A DNA stretch of 64,000 nt. It comes from Saprospiraceae bacterium (GTDB lineage Bacteria > Bacteroidota > Bacteroidia > Chitinophagales > Saprospiraceae). The translations under genes and the position numbers were made by a program. The stretch spans positions 1-64,000 of the forward strand of contig JAHDHL010000017.1 in the NCBI GenBank assembly GCA_020631355.1. The letters are read 5' to 3'. Shown piece after piece: positions 15,678 to 25,530 of this stretch. The notes beneath the pieces are model-generated. The model had not been told where the DNA came from, searched no databases, and saw only the letters and a program-made list of their open reading frames with translations. Within the stretch, counting starts at the first letter, position 1; each line of letters opens with the position of its first letter.

Positions 15678-16993
15678 TGAATAATAGGATTGTTTACATA
15701 TTGTCCCTATTTGTTCTAATCCAACTTGGATGCAAGGATAAATACGTGGAAGACCATTGTCTCACCCAAGAATCAAGCGGGAAACCCAATATTCTTCTCA
15801 TCATAGCGGATGACTTGGGCTTGGAATCCAGTCCTTGTTATGATATCGGTCCCGAATCATTGCATATGCCGGTATTGGAATCTCTTTGTGATAGGGGAAT
15901 AGTATATGATAATGTTTGGTCGAATCCATTCTGTGCACCGACAAGAGCAAGCATGATTACAGGTAAACATGGTGTCAGAACAGGAGTCCTGAATATCTCA
16001 ACAGATAATACCCTGAATGAAAGCGAGCAAACCATTCAGGCCTTGATTGATGAAGAAATGCCTGATGTATATTGTCAGGCCATCATCGGCAAATGGCACC
16101 TTAGCAATGAAATCAATGATGCGAATTATCCATTTAGAATGGGCATCCCTTATTTTGATGGAATGCTTAGGGGAACACCAAGGGATTATTACGATTGGAG
16201 AAGAACAGTCAATGGTAATACCCAGGCATCCAAGGGCTATATGACTTCTGTACTCACAGATTCTGCCATCAATTGGATCAATGATAGGGAGGCTTCTCCT
16301 TGGTTCTTGTGGTTGGCGTATTCCGCTCCGCACAAACCATTCCATGCCCCTCCGGTTGATTTGCATACCAAGGGCTACCTACCAGAGGACAAGGCTTCTA
16401 TAGATGCGAATCCACTCTTGTACTATCACGCCATGCTGGAAGCATTGGATAAGGAAATAGGAAGACTCCTTGATAATGTTCCTCAGAATGTATTGGATAA
16501 CACAATTATTATTTTCCTTTCGGATAATGGAACGCCAAAGGATGTAATCCAATCTCCTTATACAGAAAACCAAGCAAAGGGAACCCTTCATCAGGGAGGT
16601 GTACATGTCCCTATGATTGTTGCAGGTAAAGGCGTCGAAAGAATGGGAGAAAGGGACCCCAGTCTCATTAATACAACGGATATTTTTGCAACAGTAGCGA
16701 ATCTTACAGGTATGCCCATTGAGGAAATACACGATAGCAAGTCATTCGTAGGAACATTCCAATCCCCTAATGCCACCAGCAGAACATTCAATTATACGGA
16801 TATGATTAGTGGTTGGGCATATCGGGATGAACGATACAAGTTCGTCTATAAGTCAAATACGGATTCAAGAAGACTATTTGACTTACAGGAAGACCCGTAC
16901 GAATCCGATAACCTCATCAATTCCCCCGAACCGAATATTCAAGCCATCATTTCTGAATTAGAATCCAAAGCAGTTTTACTTAGGGAACAGTAA
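15677..16993 (+). CDS. Formylglycine-dependent sulfatase, probable lipoprotein
   Basis: 438 residues. The N-terminus has a hydrophobic signal ending in IQLGC, with Cys19 as a probable lipidation site (the lipobox is imperfect because -3 is Gln). The family motif CAPTRASMITG places the formylglycine Cys at residue 86 (C-x-P-x-R). Metal-binding IIADDLG, IGKWHLSN and LSDNG are all present, so the enzyme looks active. Sulfatases of this S1 type remove sulfate esters from carbohydrates outside the cytoplasm. It sits between a flippase and a sulfotransferase gene, which suggests trimming or turnover of the sulfated glycan made here; that is inference. Confidence 0.9.
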   Translation: MNNRIVYILSLFVLIQLGCKDKYVEDHCLTQESSGKPNILLIIADDLGLESSPCYDIGPESLHMPVLESLCDRGIVYDNVWSNPFCAPTRASMITGKHGVRTGVLNISTDNTLNESEQTIQALIDEEMPDVYCQAIIGKWHLSNEINDANYPFRMGIPYFDGMLRGTPRDYYDWRRTVNGNTQASKGYMTSVLTDSAINWINDREASPWFLWLAYSAPHKPFHAPPVDLHTKGYLPEDKASIDANPLLYYHAMLEALDKEIGRLLDNVPQNVLDNTIIIFLSDNGTPKDVIQSPYTENQAKGTLHQGGVHVPMIVAGKGVERMGERDPSLINTTDIFATVANLTGMPIEEIHDSKSFVGTFQSPNATSRTFNYTDMISGWAYRDERYKFVYKSNTDSRRLFDLQEDPYESDNLINSPEPNIQAIISELESKAVLLREQ

Positions 16994-16998
16994 TCCTA

Positions 16999-17871
16999 AT
17001 GATTATGAAAAGGAAAGTAGACTTAATTATTATCGGAACCCAAAAGGCCGGGACATCCTCCTTATTGAGGCTATTGGAACAGCATCCAAGGATGACACCT
17101 CATATCACAGGGGAATTGGGATTCTTTATCAATGATGAGGAGTACGCTAAGGGCTATGATAAATTGTATACGAAGTATTTCCCTGCGAATGTACCTGATA
17201 ACGAACTACTGATTGCAAAGAATGTCGGTATATTCGAAAGCAAAAAGGCACTGGAGCGACTGAAGCAGCACAATCCGGATGTCAAGGTGGTTGTGTCACT
17301 GCGTCATCCCGTGGATAGGGCCTACTCCGCATTCTGGTACATGAAAAGTGTCGGTGCTGAAAGGGCCGAGAAATTCGAGGATATCATGGATGAGGATGTC
17401 AACGAACGTTTCCCCGGGAATGATTTCATGATTCGGAGCTGTGATTACTTGAAACGGGGAATGTACCACCACTATCTCCAACAATTGGAAACTGTTTTCG
17501 ATAGGGAACAGATTCTGGTTTTGGACTTCAGGCTACTGAAAAAGGATGGTGTGGCATTCTGTAATGAAATATTCAAATTCGCAGGTATCGAGGAATTCGA
17601 TATTGAGAATAGTGTAAGGAATAAGTCATCCAAAATAAAGTATGTTTGGATTGCTTCGTTCTTTGGTGGTCATAACAAAAATTTCATCAAGAAATTCTTT
17701 TCGAATCTGTTGCCTCCCCAAGTAAGATTGAAAGTAAAGAGTACCATCAAAACTTGGAATAAAACCAACGAACCCATCCCTAAGATAAGACCGGAACTAA
17801 GGGAAGAACTGACTCAACGTTTTGTTGAGGATAACGAATTGCTCTACAGGGATTATGGTATCAAGTTCTAG
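16999..17871 (+). CDS. Carbohydrate sulfotransferase 1
   Basis: 290 residues. It has the PAPS-binding 5'-PSB loop GTQKAGTSSLL at residues 13-23 and the 3'-PB segment VSLRHPVDRAYSAFWY, in which Arg and Ser contact the 3'-phosphate. This matches the heparan-sulfate-type Sulfotransfer_1 family. It is cytoplasmic (no signal), so it would act on lipid-linked intermediates before export, using PAPS from CysDNC. The start is the ATG at 16999; the second ATG two codons later is equally possible. The acceptor sugar is unknown. It is followed after four bases by a second sulfotransferase. Confidence 0.9.
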   Translation: MIMKRKVDLIIIGTQKAGTSSLLRLLEQHPRMTPHITGELGFFINDEEYAKGYDKLYTKYFPANVPDNELLIAKNVGIFESKKALERLKQHNPDVKVVVSLRHPVDRAYSAFWYMKSVGAERAEKFEDIMDEDVNERFPGNDFMIRSCDYLKRGMYHHYLQQLETVFDREQILVLDFRLLKKDGVAFCNEIFKFAGIEEFDIENSVRNKSSKIKYVWIASFFGGHNKNFIKKFFSNLLPPQVRLKVKSTIKTWNKTNEPIPKIRPELREELTQRFVEDNELLYRDYGIKF

Positions 17872-17875
17872 GACA

Positions 17876-18772
17876 ATGGATAAGGACTTCAGAATAGATT
17901 TTATCGGTATTGGTGCATCCAAGTCTGCTACGTCATGGGTAGCTGAAATCCTGAGATTACATCCGGATATTTATTATCCTATGGATGAAAAGGAATTGAA
18001 TTATTTCAATAGGATCATGCCTCAGGATTTCAAGACGAAGAATCATAATCATGGAAAACCATTGGAATGGTACCACGATTACTTCAGGGATGCTAAAGAG
18101 GAGCAGGTAACAGGAGAGATTACGCCTGTATATCTTCCTTTGGAGGAATGCGCCAAGGATATCCATGCTTATAACCCCGAAGTGAAAATCTTTGCGGTAC
18201 TCCGTCATCCGATAGAACGCTCATTTTCACAATTCAAGTTCAGCAAGCAAAATGGTATCGGAGGATACGATACTTATGAGGAGGCCATCAAGGGGAATCC
18301 TGAAAAATTCCTTGATACGAGCATGTACTACAGGAATTTGAAAAGGTACTTTGATGTTTTCCCAAAGGAAAACATCAAAGTACTCTTTTTCGAGGATGTC
18401 AAAAAGGATAATAAGGCATTCCTCAAAGAGCTGTATGATTTCTTGGGAGTCAGTGAATTTTATCCTGAATTGACGGATAAGAAAGTAAATGTCGGATTAC
18501 AGCCCAAGAGTCAGGGACTTGTGAATTTTATAGGAAAAGCCAAGATGTTCATCCACTCCAATGGTTTACAATTCATGCTACCTGTCCTGCAGAAAACAGG
18601 TGTTCTTTCTGCTGTCAAATCTTTGAAAAGGAACAATATGACTGCAAGGAAAGAAACGAAGAAAGAGGAAATGCATGAGAATACAAGAAAGCGACTCAAG
18701 GATTATTTCCGAAAGGATATCGAATCGCTGGAACAACTCCTAAATAAGGATTTGTCTCATTGGAAAGACTAG
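17876..18772 (+). CDS. Carbohydrate sulfotransferase 2
   Basis: 298 residues from the ATG at 17876, which follows the previous stop by four bases; a longer frame starting inside the previous gene is rejected. The 5'-PSB loop is IGASKSATSW (Gly replaced by Ala relative to KSGTTW) and the 3'-PB segment is AVLRHPIERSFSQFKF. It also shows the FFEDVKKDNKAFLKELYDFL pattern of this family. It is related to, but clearly different from, the sulfotransferase just upstream, so the two probably act on different positions or sugars. The C-terminus is lysine-rich. Confidence 0.9.
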   Translation: MDKDFRIDFIGIGASKSATSWVAEILRLHPDIYYPMDEKELNYFNRIMPQDFKTKNHNHGKPLEWYHDYFRDAKEEQVTGEITPVYLPLEECAKDIHAYNPEVKIFAVLRHPIERSFSQFKFSKQNGIGGYDTYEEAIKGNPEKFLDTSMYYRNLKRYFDVFPKENIKVLFFEDVKKDNKAFLKELYDFLGVSEFYPELTDKKVNVGLQPKSQGLVNFIGKAKMFIHSNGLQFMLPVLQKTGVLSAVKSLKRNNMTARKETKKEEMHENTRKRLKDYFRKDIESLEQLLNKDLSHWKD

Positions 18773-18811
18773 ACCAAAACTCATTATACCAAAAATACGG
18801 CTAAGTATAAA

Positions 18812-20131
18812 TTGGGAACGGCGATTCAAATAAAAGACCAACCGGGAAGCAGTATCGTCACCATGCTTCAGGTTTGGATTCTTGTCCTTTGTGGCATAAC
18901 ACCATTCCTTTTGGTTTTTGGAAATATAGCCCCTCCCTTGGGCGGCTTTAAAATCCATTGGTTTACCAATGGATTCACAACACTCCTGATTTGTATATCC
19001 TTGTTTTTCTTATTGAAAAAATGGTTGTACAAGGCCGCTTTTTTGGGTGTGTTCCTGGTCGCTAACGTTATATTCAGTATCAATACCAGTATAACGGAGC
19101 TACTGAATACCCTGTCAGGTCCATTGATATTCGTATATTTTATCATTCTCGTAGAGAAGGATTTGTTGATTATCAAGGGAGCACGGGAGATACTCTATAT
19201 TTTCGTATTAACGAGTATGGTACCCATTATGATAGCTATTCTGCAATTCATAGGTATCCTACCTTTTAATATATGGGCATTTAATGCGATAAACATTACA
19301 CGCCCTTTTGGGGAGCCGATTCAAAGGGTCAACGGATACCTGTACCATGCCAGTGAGTTAGCCAATATTGCGTTTTTTATATTCACGATATTGGTAATCA
19401 TGCTTAGGCGCATTTACATAGCGCCCTTATTCTTATTCTTTTTTGCATTCCAAATCATCCTCCTCATCAAAAGCTCGATAGGAGGATTCTTGATACTAAC
19501 TACCTATCTTCTGGTATGTCCTATCAAGTTTGATTGGCAGGTTAGGAATCTATCCAAGATAGCTGCAGTATTAGGAGCTGCATTGGTCATTTTACTGTTC
19601 GGGGATCATTTGATGCATTTTGCGGTAGATAAGTTCCTGCCTGATTCTACGAGGAACCAGTTTTACCTATCTCCGGATATCTTTACCGGACGTGGTCGGA
19701 TTTGGAGTATCTATTTTTATGGAATAGCGAAGTATTTCAGTCCGATGAATTTTATATTCGGAGGTGGTTTCGGAGCCAGTAAGCATATGTTTGATTTGAT
19801 TCTGCCCGAAACAGGAATATTATGGGTTGCTGATTTCACACCCCATCCACACAATGAATTCCTCCATCTTTTTGTCAATGGAGGAGCCGTATTCATGGGG
19901 CTTTATGTAGCGGTATTCCTCTGGTGCTCCAAGGTAATCAAGAAATTCAATAGAACCCCATATAGACTCAATCCCATTACACTGATAGTATTCATAACAG
20001 CAGGTATGACCGTACCCATTTCGGATAGGTTCGTTTTCTGGCTGGCATTCTCATTTTTGTTAATAGCGTTCAGATTAAAGTCCCTGAGTATGGAACGTTC
20101 GTCCAAAGAACGACAAATAGCAATGAGTTGA
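18812..20131 (+). CDS. wzy: O-antigen polymerase/ligase-type protein 1 (Wzy)
   Basis: 439 residues from a TTG at 18812; an ATG at 18863 just ahead of the first membrane segment is a good alternative. About 10-12 transmembrane helices, with a large loop near the C-terminal end carrying HPHNEFLHLFVNGG, the motif of the Wzy_C/O-antigen ligase family. A Wzy polymerase in the periplasmic face of the inner membrane is the likely role, working with one of the two flippases. A WaaL-type ligase cannot be excluded from sequence. It lies between sulfotransferase genes 2 and 3. Confidence 0.8.
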   Translation: MGTAIQIKDQPGSSIVTMLQVWILVLCGITPFLLVFGNIAPPLGGFKIHWFTNGFTTLLICISLFFLLKKWLYKAAFLGVFLVANVIFSINTSITELLNTLSGPLIFVYFIILVEKDLLIIKGAREILYIFVLTSMVPIMIAILQFIGILPFNIWAFNAINITRPFGEPIQRVNGYLYHASELANIAFFIFTILVIMLRRIYIAPLFLFFFAFQIILLIKSSIGGFLILTTYLLVCPIKFDWQVRNLSKIAAVLGAALVILLFGDHLMHFAVDKFLPDSTRNQFYLSPDIFTGRGRIWSIYFYGIAKYFSPMNFIFGGGFGASKHMFDLILPETGILWVADFTPHPHNEFLHLFVNGGAVFMGLYVAVFLWCSKVIKKFNRTPYRLNPITLIVFITAGMTVPISDRFVFWLAFSFLLIAFRLKSLSMERSSKERQIAMS

Positions 20132-20132
20132 A

Positions 20133-21068
20133 ATGAAAAGTAAAAAGAGAATCATCGTAGCAGGTGCTCCGCGTTGTGGAACCACATCATTATTCAATTA
20201 CCTGAATGACCATCCTGATGTATATGGGCCTGAAATCAAGGAAACATGCTACCTCATTGACCAAGGATATTTTCCGGATTCATACAATCAGATGCAGGTG
20301 CTTCCTAACATCCATAAGAATGGTTTGGATGGATACGATGCACTGTTCGATGAGGCTAAGGATAACCAAGTATGGTTGGAAGCAACACCTGATTATATGT
20401 ACCAACAAACATTTTTGGAGGTGATTGGCCAATTCGATCCCAAACCCTTGGTGGTTTTTTGTCTGAGGGAACCCTCCGCAAGGGTATATTCCCTATTCAA
20501 ATTTGCTAAGAGTAGACTGGGAATACTCAGTAACGATATTACATTCTCCCAATTCTTGGATGATATCAAGAAAGGAACAGGTGAACTTCAGGAACACAAC
20601 ATACTGAAACATGTCATCGACCATTCCAAATATGTGAATTATGTGGAAAAGGTAGCTCAGGTGATAGGTAAGGAAAATGTGATGGTGGTGGTGAATGAGG
20701 AATTCATCAAGGCACCTGTCCTGACCGTTTCCGAAATAGTGGATAGGATGGGATTGGATAAGGGCTTCTACGATACCTATGAATTCCAAAGGTACAATGA
20801 GAGTTATGAGGTTAAGACGCAGGTGTTCCGTAAGATATATGAAAAACTTCCATTGCCCTATTCCTGGAGGTATGGTGATAATCCGATCAAACGCACACTG
20901 AAGAAGATTCACCATTCCATCAATGCCAAGGAAAATTCGGCCAAGACAGATGACGAAAGCTCATTACTAGTGGAATTGAGGAAGGAGTTCATCGAACCGA
21001 ACGCCCGATTGAAAGAGCAGTTCCAATTGGACCTTTCCAAGTGGGAACCCACATCTGTACCATCCTAA
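20133..21068 (+). CDS. Carbohydrate sulfotransferase 3
   Basis: 311 residues. It begins almost at once with the PAPS-binding loop VAGAPRCGTTSLFNYL (residues 9-24), and the 3'-PB segment is VVFCLREPSARVYSLFKF. The CGTTSLF form of the loop places it in the same broad heparan/glycan sulfotransferase family as the two genes at 16999 and 17876, but in another branch. It starts one base after the polymerase stop codon, so expression is coupled. Acceptor unknown. Confidence 0.9.
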   Translation: MKSKKRIIVAGAPRCGTTSLFNYLNDHPDVYGPEIKETCYLIDQGYFPDSYNQMQVLPNIHKNGLDGYDALFDEAKDNQVWLEATPDYMYQQTFLEVIGQFDPKPLVVFCLREPSARVYSLFKFAKSRLGILSNDITFSQFLDDIKKGTGELQEHNILKHVIDHSKYVNYVEKVAQVIGKENVMVVVNEEFIKAPVLTVSEIVDRMGLDKGFYDTYEFQRYNESYEVKTQVFRKIYEKLPLPYSWRYGDNPIKRTLKKIHHSINAKENSAKTDDESSLLVELRKEFIEPNARLKEQFQLDLSKWEPTSVPS

Positions 21069-21077
21069 AGTATTATC

Positions 21078-21779
21078 ATGAAAAGTCTACTGGTAAAGAT
21101 TATACAGATCAAAAGAAAGGATTTTGAATTGAATCCCTTGGTTTCTACCTGGGATTTGGTACAGATATTCTTCTTTATTGTCAAGAGAATATTCAGGGGT
21201 ACTTGGGCTGGCCTTTTCTTTAAGGAAAATCAGGGCGTCACCCTGATTGGTAAAGGGGCAAGGGTTCGGAACAAGAGATTCATTACCAGTAAGGGGAACC
21301 TCATTATAGAGGAGAATGCAGAAGTACAAGGTATATCCGAAGATGGTCTCATCTTTGGAGCAAATGTTTCCATTGGTCAGAATGCATTGATTCGTCCAAG
21401 TGATTATTATGGTAGGGAAATAGGAAAGGGATTGGAAATCGGGGATAATTCCAATATCGGCCCATTCAATTATGTGGGCTGCTCAGGGAAAATTACCATA
21501 GGAAAGAATGTCATGGTTGGTCCGAGGGTCAGTTTTTATGCAGAAAATCATGTATTTGAATCCACTGATATACCCATGAAACTACAAGGAATCGAGAAAG
21601 GAGAAATCATTATAGGGGACGACTGTTGGATAGCTTCCAATAGTGTCATAGTAAGTAATGTAACAATCGGAGAAGGATCCATTGTAGCATCAGGTAGCGT
21701 GGTCACCAAGGATGTACCGCCCTATTCCATTGTTGCAGGCGTACCCGCCAAGGTGATCAAATCCAGAAAGAACGTATAA
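21078..21779 (+). CDS. Left-handed beta-helix acyltransferase (hexapeptide repeat)
   Basis: 233 residues. After about 60 N-terminal residues, the protein consists of hexapeptide repeats (for example IGDNSNIGPFNYVGCSGKITIGKN), including the family's catalytic His in FYAENHVFES, and ends in GEGSIVASGSVVTKDVPPYSIVAGVPAKVI. It is a probable O-acetyltransferase (WbbJ/MaaT-like) that modifies a sugar of the repeat unit in the cytoplasm. The longer N-terminus than in serine acetyltransferases suggests a carbohydrate acceptor. It sits between a sulfotransferase and glycosyltransferase genes. Confidence 0.85.
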   Translation: MKSLLVKIIQIKRKDFELNPLVSTWDLVQIFFFIVKRIFRGTWAGLFFKENQGVTLIGKGARVRNKRFITSKGNLIIEENAEVQGISEDGLIFGANVSIGQNALIRPSDYYGREIGKGLEIGDNSNIGPFNYVGCSGKITIGKNVMVGPRVSFYAENHVFESTDIPMKLQGIEKGEIIIGDDCWIASNSVIVSNVTIGEGSIVASGSVVTKDVPPYSIVAGVPAKVIKSRKNV

Positions 21780-21784
21780 CAAAC

Positions 21785-22945
21785 ATGAATATTCTATTCT
21801 TACACAGTTCGTCAGGCCTCTATGGTGCCAGTAAAATCATGGTGGAAACCATTCAGGTATTGGATAAGGAACTGGGGAAAGTAGTGGTCTGTCTACCTGA
21901 TGAGGGAGATTTGAGAAAGGCATTGGAAGATGTAGGGGCTGAGGTAATCGTGATGCCATTGGGAATCCTGAGAAGAAAGTATTTCAATCCTTTGGGCTTG
22001 CTCAATAGGCTGTACTTCCTGTTATTGGCTGCCTGGAAAATCAGGAAACTGGTCAGGAAACATAAGATTGATATTGTTTATTCCAATACTACGGCAGTAT
22101 TGGCGGGTGCAATAGCAACCCGTTTTTCCAAGGTTAAGCATCTGCTTCATATCCATGAGATTATAGAAAAACCCAGATTCTTTTCAAAATTCATAGCCTG
22201 GATCATTAAGAAGTGGAGTGATAAATCCATTGTTGTTTCCAATGCGGTAAAGAAACATTGGGATGGTGTCAAAGGTGGTGATGATGGGATTATCAAGGTC
22301 GTTCACAATGGAATCATTGGCGATCGTTTCGCAACAGGAGTAAGAAGTAAGGTAAGGGATGAAATCGGAATCGAGGAAAATACCCTGTTGGTAGGAATGA
22401 TTGGTCGGGTCCATTACTGGAAAGGACAAAGTTATTTCTTGGATTTGGCCAAAGAAATCAAGGACAAGAGGAATGATGTAAAATTCCTAATGGTGGGAGA
22501 TGCATTCCCCGGATATGAATACCTCTACGATGAAATCAATGAGAAGATAGAACAACTTGGACTTACCGATAATGTCATCCAAATGAGATTCAGAAGGGAT
22601 ATCCCGGATATCATGGCAGCATTGGATATCTTTGTTCTACCCTCGATATTACCCGACCCATTTCCTACGGTTATCCTTGAATCCATGCATGCCAGTAGAC
22701 CTATTGTGGCTACGGCCCAGGGAGGAGCATTAGAAATGATTGAACATAATGTTACGGGATATCATGTTCCTATCGGAAATAGTAAGGAAGCAATAGGGAT
22801 TTTCGAGTCCTTATTAAAGGATAAGGAGAAAAGGGAGCAATTCGGACAAGCAGGTAAGGAAAGGGTGACAAAGGAATTTTCCGTTGATAAGTACACCCGA
22901 AGAATGAGGGAAGAACTAACATCCCTGATTCGTCCCAAGGCCTAA
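21785..22945 (+). CDS. Glycosyltransferase family 4
   Basis: 386 residues, GT-B fold. The N-terminal domain opens with LHSSSGLYGASKIMVETIQ, the glycine-rich acceptor-side loop. The C-terminal domain has VGMIGRVHYWKGQSYFLD and the donor-binding segment SILPDPFPTVILESMHASRPIVATAQGG with the conserved Glu pattern of GT4 enzymes. It transfers a sugar from a nucleotide donor in the cytoplasm; the sugar is not predictable. It follows the acyltransferase by five bases. Confidence 0.87.
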   Translation: MNILFLHSSSGLYGASKIMVETIQVLDKELGKVVVCLPDEGDLRKALEDVGAEVIVMPLGILRRKYFNPLGLLNRLYFLLLAAWKIRKLVRKHKIDIVYSNTTAVLAGAIATRFSKVKHLLHIHEIIEKPRFFSKFIAWIIKKWSDKSIVVSNAVKKHWDGVKGGDDGIIKVVHNGIIGDRFATGVRSKVRDEIGIEENTLLVGMIGRVHYWKGQSYFLDLAKEIKDKRNDVKFLMVGDAFPGYEYLYDEINEKIEQLGLTDNVIQMRFRRDIPDIMAALDIFVLPSILPDPFPTVILESMHASRPIVATAQGGALEMIEHNVTGYHVPIGNSKEAIGIFESLLKDKEKREQFGQAGKERVTKEFSVDKYTRRMREELTSLIRPKA

Positions 22946-22986
22946 TCACAGATTACTTTAAGAATACTACACAACTTTAGACAAGC

Positions 22987-24099
22987 ATGAAAATTGCCAT
23001 TATTGGTTCAAGAGGTTATCCCTATGTATATAGTGGATACGAAACCTTTGTGACGGAACTTGTGGAGCGACTGATTCCGAAAGGAATAGAAGTAACAGTA
23101 TATTGCCACAAGAATCTTTTCAAGGAACATCCGGCAGAAGTGAATGGTGTCAAATTGGTCTATATCAATACCATCCAACGTAAGACAATGGCTCAACTGG
23201 TCCATTCTGTCCAGTCGATGTGGCATGCTGTGAGGCAGGATTATGATGTCATCCTTGCCGTTAACTCGGCTAATGGCCCATTCGGATTGATATCCAGGAT
23301 ATTCAGGAAAAAAACCTGTATCAATGTGGATGGATTGGAATGGCTAAGGCCCAAATGGAAAGGATTGGGAGGGAAGTATTTCTATTTCGCATCTTGGTTA
23401 TCCACCAAACTTTACGATGTCATTATCACTGATTCGGACGAAATGGGAAAGTATTATGTCAAGGAATTCAATACGCCATCCACAGTCATTGCTTACGGAG
23501 CGAATATCAGACATTCCAAGCAACCGGAGCTGATTCAGAAATGGGATTTGGAAAAGGATAGCTACTATCTGATAGTAGGCCGACTCATACCTGATAATAA
23601 TGCAGATACGATTGTAAGGGAATTCATTAAGTCCAATTCCAAGAAAAAATTGTGTATCGTAGGAGATGTTCCCTATAAGGACGAATTTGCATTGAATATC
23701 AAAAAATACCAGGAACAGGACGAAAGGGTATTCTTTACGGGATACATTTATAATCAGGATGTTCTGGCCGAACTATACCACAATTGCTACATGTACTTCC
23801 ACGGGCACGAATTCGGAGGCACCAATCCGACATTGCTCAAGGCCCTTGCTTATGGATGTGGTATCATGGCCCTCGATACCGTATTCAGTAGGGAAGTACT
23901 ATTGAATGGAAAACATGGAAAGTATTTTTCCAAGGAAGACGGAAACCTCAAGCAACTCATTGATGATGTAGAAAAAGACCCAGGAATTATTGCCCAATTC
24001 AAAGAGATTTCACGAGAGCGTATCACGACCCATTATACTTGGGAAAAGATTACCAATCAGTACATTGATCTCTTCGAATCCATGACCAATAAAAAATAA
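22987..24099 (+). CDS. DUF1972/GT4 glycosyltransferase (rhamnosyltransferase-like)
   Basis: 370 residues. The start, MKIAIIGSRGYPYVYSGYET, is the hallmark of the DUF1972 N-terminal domain found in Cps2T/WchF-type rhamnosyltransferases. A GT4 C-terminal domain follows, with YLIVGRLIPDNNADTIV and a donor site around HGHEFGGTNPTLLKALAYG. Known members add rhamnose as the second sugar onto a lipid-linked glucose, which fits the immediate neighbour at 24106, the initiating transferase, and rmlBAC upstream. The rhamnose assignment is an inference from the family. Confidence 0.85.
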   Translation: MKIAIIGSRGYPYVYSGYETFVTELVERLIPKGIEVTVYCHKNLFKEHPAEVNGVKLVYINTIQRKTMAQLVHSVQSMWHAVRQDYDVILAVNSANGPFGLISRIFRKKTCINVDGLEWLRPKWKGLGGKYFYFASWLSTKLYDVIITDSDEMGKYYVKEFNTPSTVIAYGANIRHSKQPELIQKWDLEKDSYYLIVGRLIPDNNADTIVREFIKSNSKKKLCIVGDVPYKDEFALNIKKYQEQDERVFFTGYIYNQDVLAELYHNCYMYFHGHEFGGTNPTLLKALAYGCGIMALDTVFSREVLLNGKHGKYFSKEDGNLKQLIDDVEKDPGIIAQFKEISRERITTHYTWEKITNQYIDLFESMTNKK

Positions 24100-24105
24100 G
24101 GCCGG

Positions 24106-25491
24106 ATGTTACATTCAAAGAAGTTAATAAGGATACTGATCGATCTGGTAGGACTTAACCTGGCTGTTTTCATTGCTTATTTCGTAGGCAAGGACTTTGA
24201 CGGCAATTTACTGTCCACACAAGATTATCTGACATTATGGGTCATCGTGAACCTCCTTTGGTTCTCGACCTTGTCTGTCGCGAATAAACTATATGGTAGA
24301 TTCGAATATACCACCTTCAGTATGGAAATCAGGAGCGTAATGCAAAACTACCTCCTTCATCTGTTTGGATTTTCAGTCATCAGCTTACTCATCATGAGGG
24401 AGAATCTCATTATTCCCTCTAATAGTGGTTGGTTCATTATCATATTTTATGGTTCAATCCTATTACTATTACCCTTGGGAAGATTCCTCCTCAAGAGAAT
24501 ATTACCAAGTATCAGAGGCGTCGAAACCCTCAACTATATCGTAGTGGGTTACTGTGATGTATTACCTAAGGTAGAAAGAACAATCAGTGATGCTCACTTG
24601 AATAAGGTCAAATATCTGGGGTCGTTCGGAAATGATAATATTATAGCTCCTTACAAGAAAATCGGAGGTGCGGATGATATTTATGAATATATCAAGAGTA
24701 ATAATGTCAACCTGATATTATATGCATCCAATGTGCTACCCGGTAAGGATGTGAGGAAATTGATGAATTATTCCTTGCTGAATTTCATCGATTTCAAAAT
24801 TATTCCACTAGAAGTGGAATTGATATCAAGGGGAGTGAAAATGGAAGTCCATAATGGATTCCCCATTATTTCCGTCAAGGACGAAAACATCGCAAGGCTC
24901 AGAAACCGATTACTCAAAAGGATGTTTGACTTGGTCTTTTCTTCTCTCGTAATCATCTTTATAATGTCTTGGTTGTACCCCTTATTGTCATTTTTGATAA
25001 AGAGACAATCACCCGGCCCCGCATTCTTCAATCAGGAAAGGGTAGGGCATAAGAACCAACATTTCATCTGCCACAAGTTCAGGTCCATGGTCATCAATGA
25101 TGAGGCAGATACCAAGCAGGCTACGAAGAATGATAGTAGGATTACGAAGATTGGGGCCTTTATGAGAAAAACCAATCTGGATGAGATGCCCCAATTCTTC
25201 AATGTATTCAAGGGAGACATGAGTGTCGTAGGACCCCGTCCTCATCCGGTCTATTTGGATAAGGAGTTGGGTAATGAATTAGAAGAATACATCCTGAGAC
25301 ACTACACGAAACCGGGAATCACGGGTTGGGCACAAGTCAATGGATTCAGAGGTCCTACGGAAACCAAGGAAGCCAAGGAAGGAAGAACCAAACATGATGT
25401 TTGGTATCTGAGGAATTGGTCGTTTTTCTTGGATTTGAAAATTGTATTCCTTACCGTATTTGGTAAGAAAACCCAAGAAAACGCATTCTAA
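24106..25491 (+). CDS. wcaJ: Initiating polyprenyl-phosphate sugar phosphotransferase (WcaJ/WbaP type)
   Basis: 461 residues. Four to five N-terminal membrane helices and a CoA-binding-like middle domain (YIVVGYCDVLPKVERTISD) precede a single helix and the catalytic phosphoglycosyltransferase domain: LLKRMFDLVFSSLVI, QSPGPAFFNQERVGHKNQHF, HKFRSM, KTNLDEMPQFFNVFKGDMS and VGPRPH, ending with KPGITGWAQVNGFRG. All motifs are intact. It transfers sugar 1-phosphate (glucose or galactose in known cases) to undecaprenyl phosphate and so starts repeat-unit synthesis. It is the only initiating transferase I find, although there are two sets of flippase and polymerase genes. Confidence 0.93.
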   Translation: MLHSKKLIRILIDLVGLNLAVFIAYFVGKDFDGNLLSTQDYLTLWVIVNLLWFSTLSVANKLYGRFEYTTFSMEIRSVMQNYLLHLFGFSVISLLIMRENLIIPSNSGWFIIIFYGSILLLLPLGRFLLKRILPSIRGVETLNYIVVGYCDVLPKVERTISDAHLNKVKYLGSFGNDNIIAPYKKIGGADDIYEYIKSNNVNLILYASNVLPGKDVRKLMNYSLLNFIDFKIIPLEVELISRGVKMEVHNGFPIISVKDENIARLRNRLLKRMFDLVFSSLVIIFIMSWLYPLLSFLIKRQSPGPAFFNQERVGHKNQHFICHKFRSMVINDEADTKQATKNDSRITKIGAFMRKTNLDEMPQFFNVFKGDMSVVGPRPHPVYLDKELGNELEEYILRHYTKPGITGWAQVNGFRGPTETKEAKEGRTKHDVWYLRNWSFFLDLKIVFLTVFGKKTQENAF

Positions 25492-25530
25492 GACCCAAGG
25501 AACCATCTTCGATTCTCACTAAATGCACTA

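Noticed and set aside
17822-17875. Upstream extension of sulfotransferase 2 overlapping sulfotransferase 1
   Set aside because: The ATG at 17876 follows the preceding stop by four bases and places the PAPS loop at the usual distance from the N-terminus.
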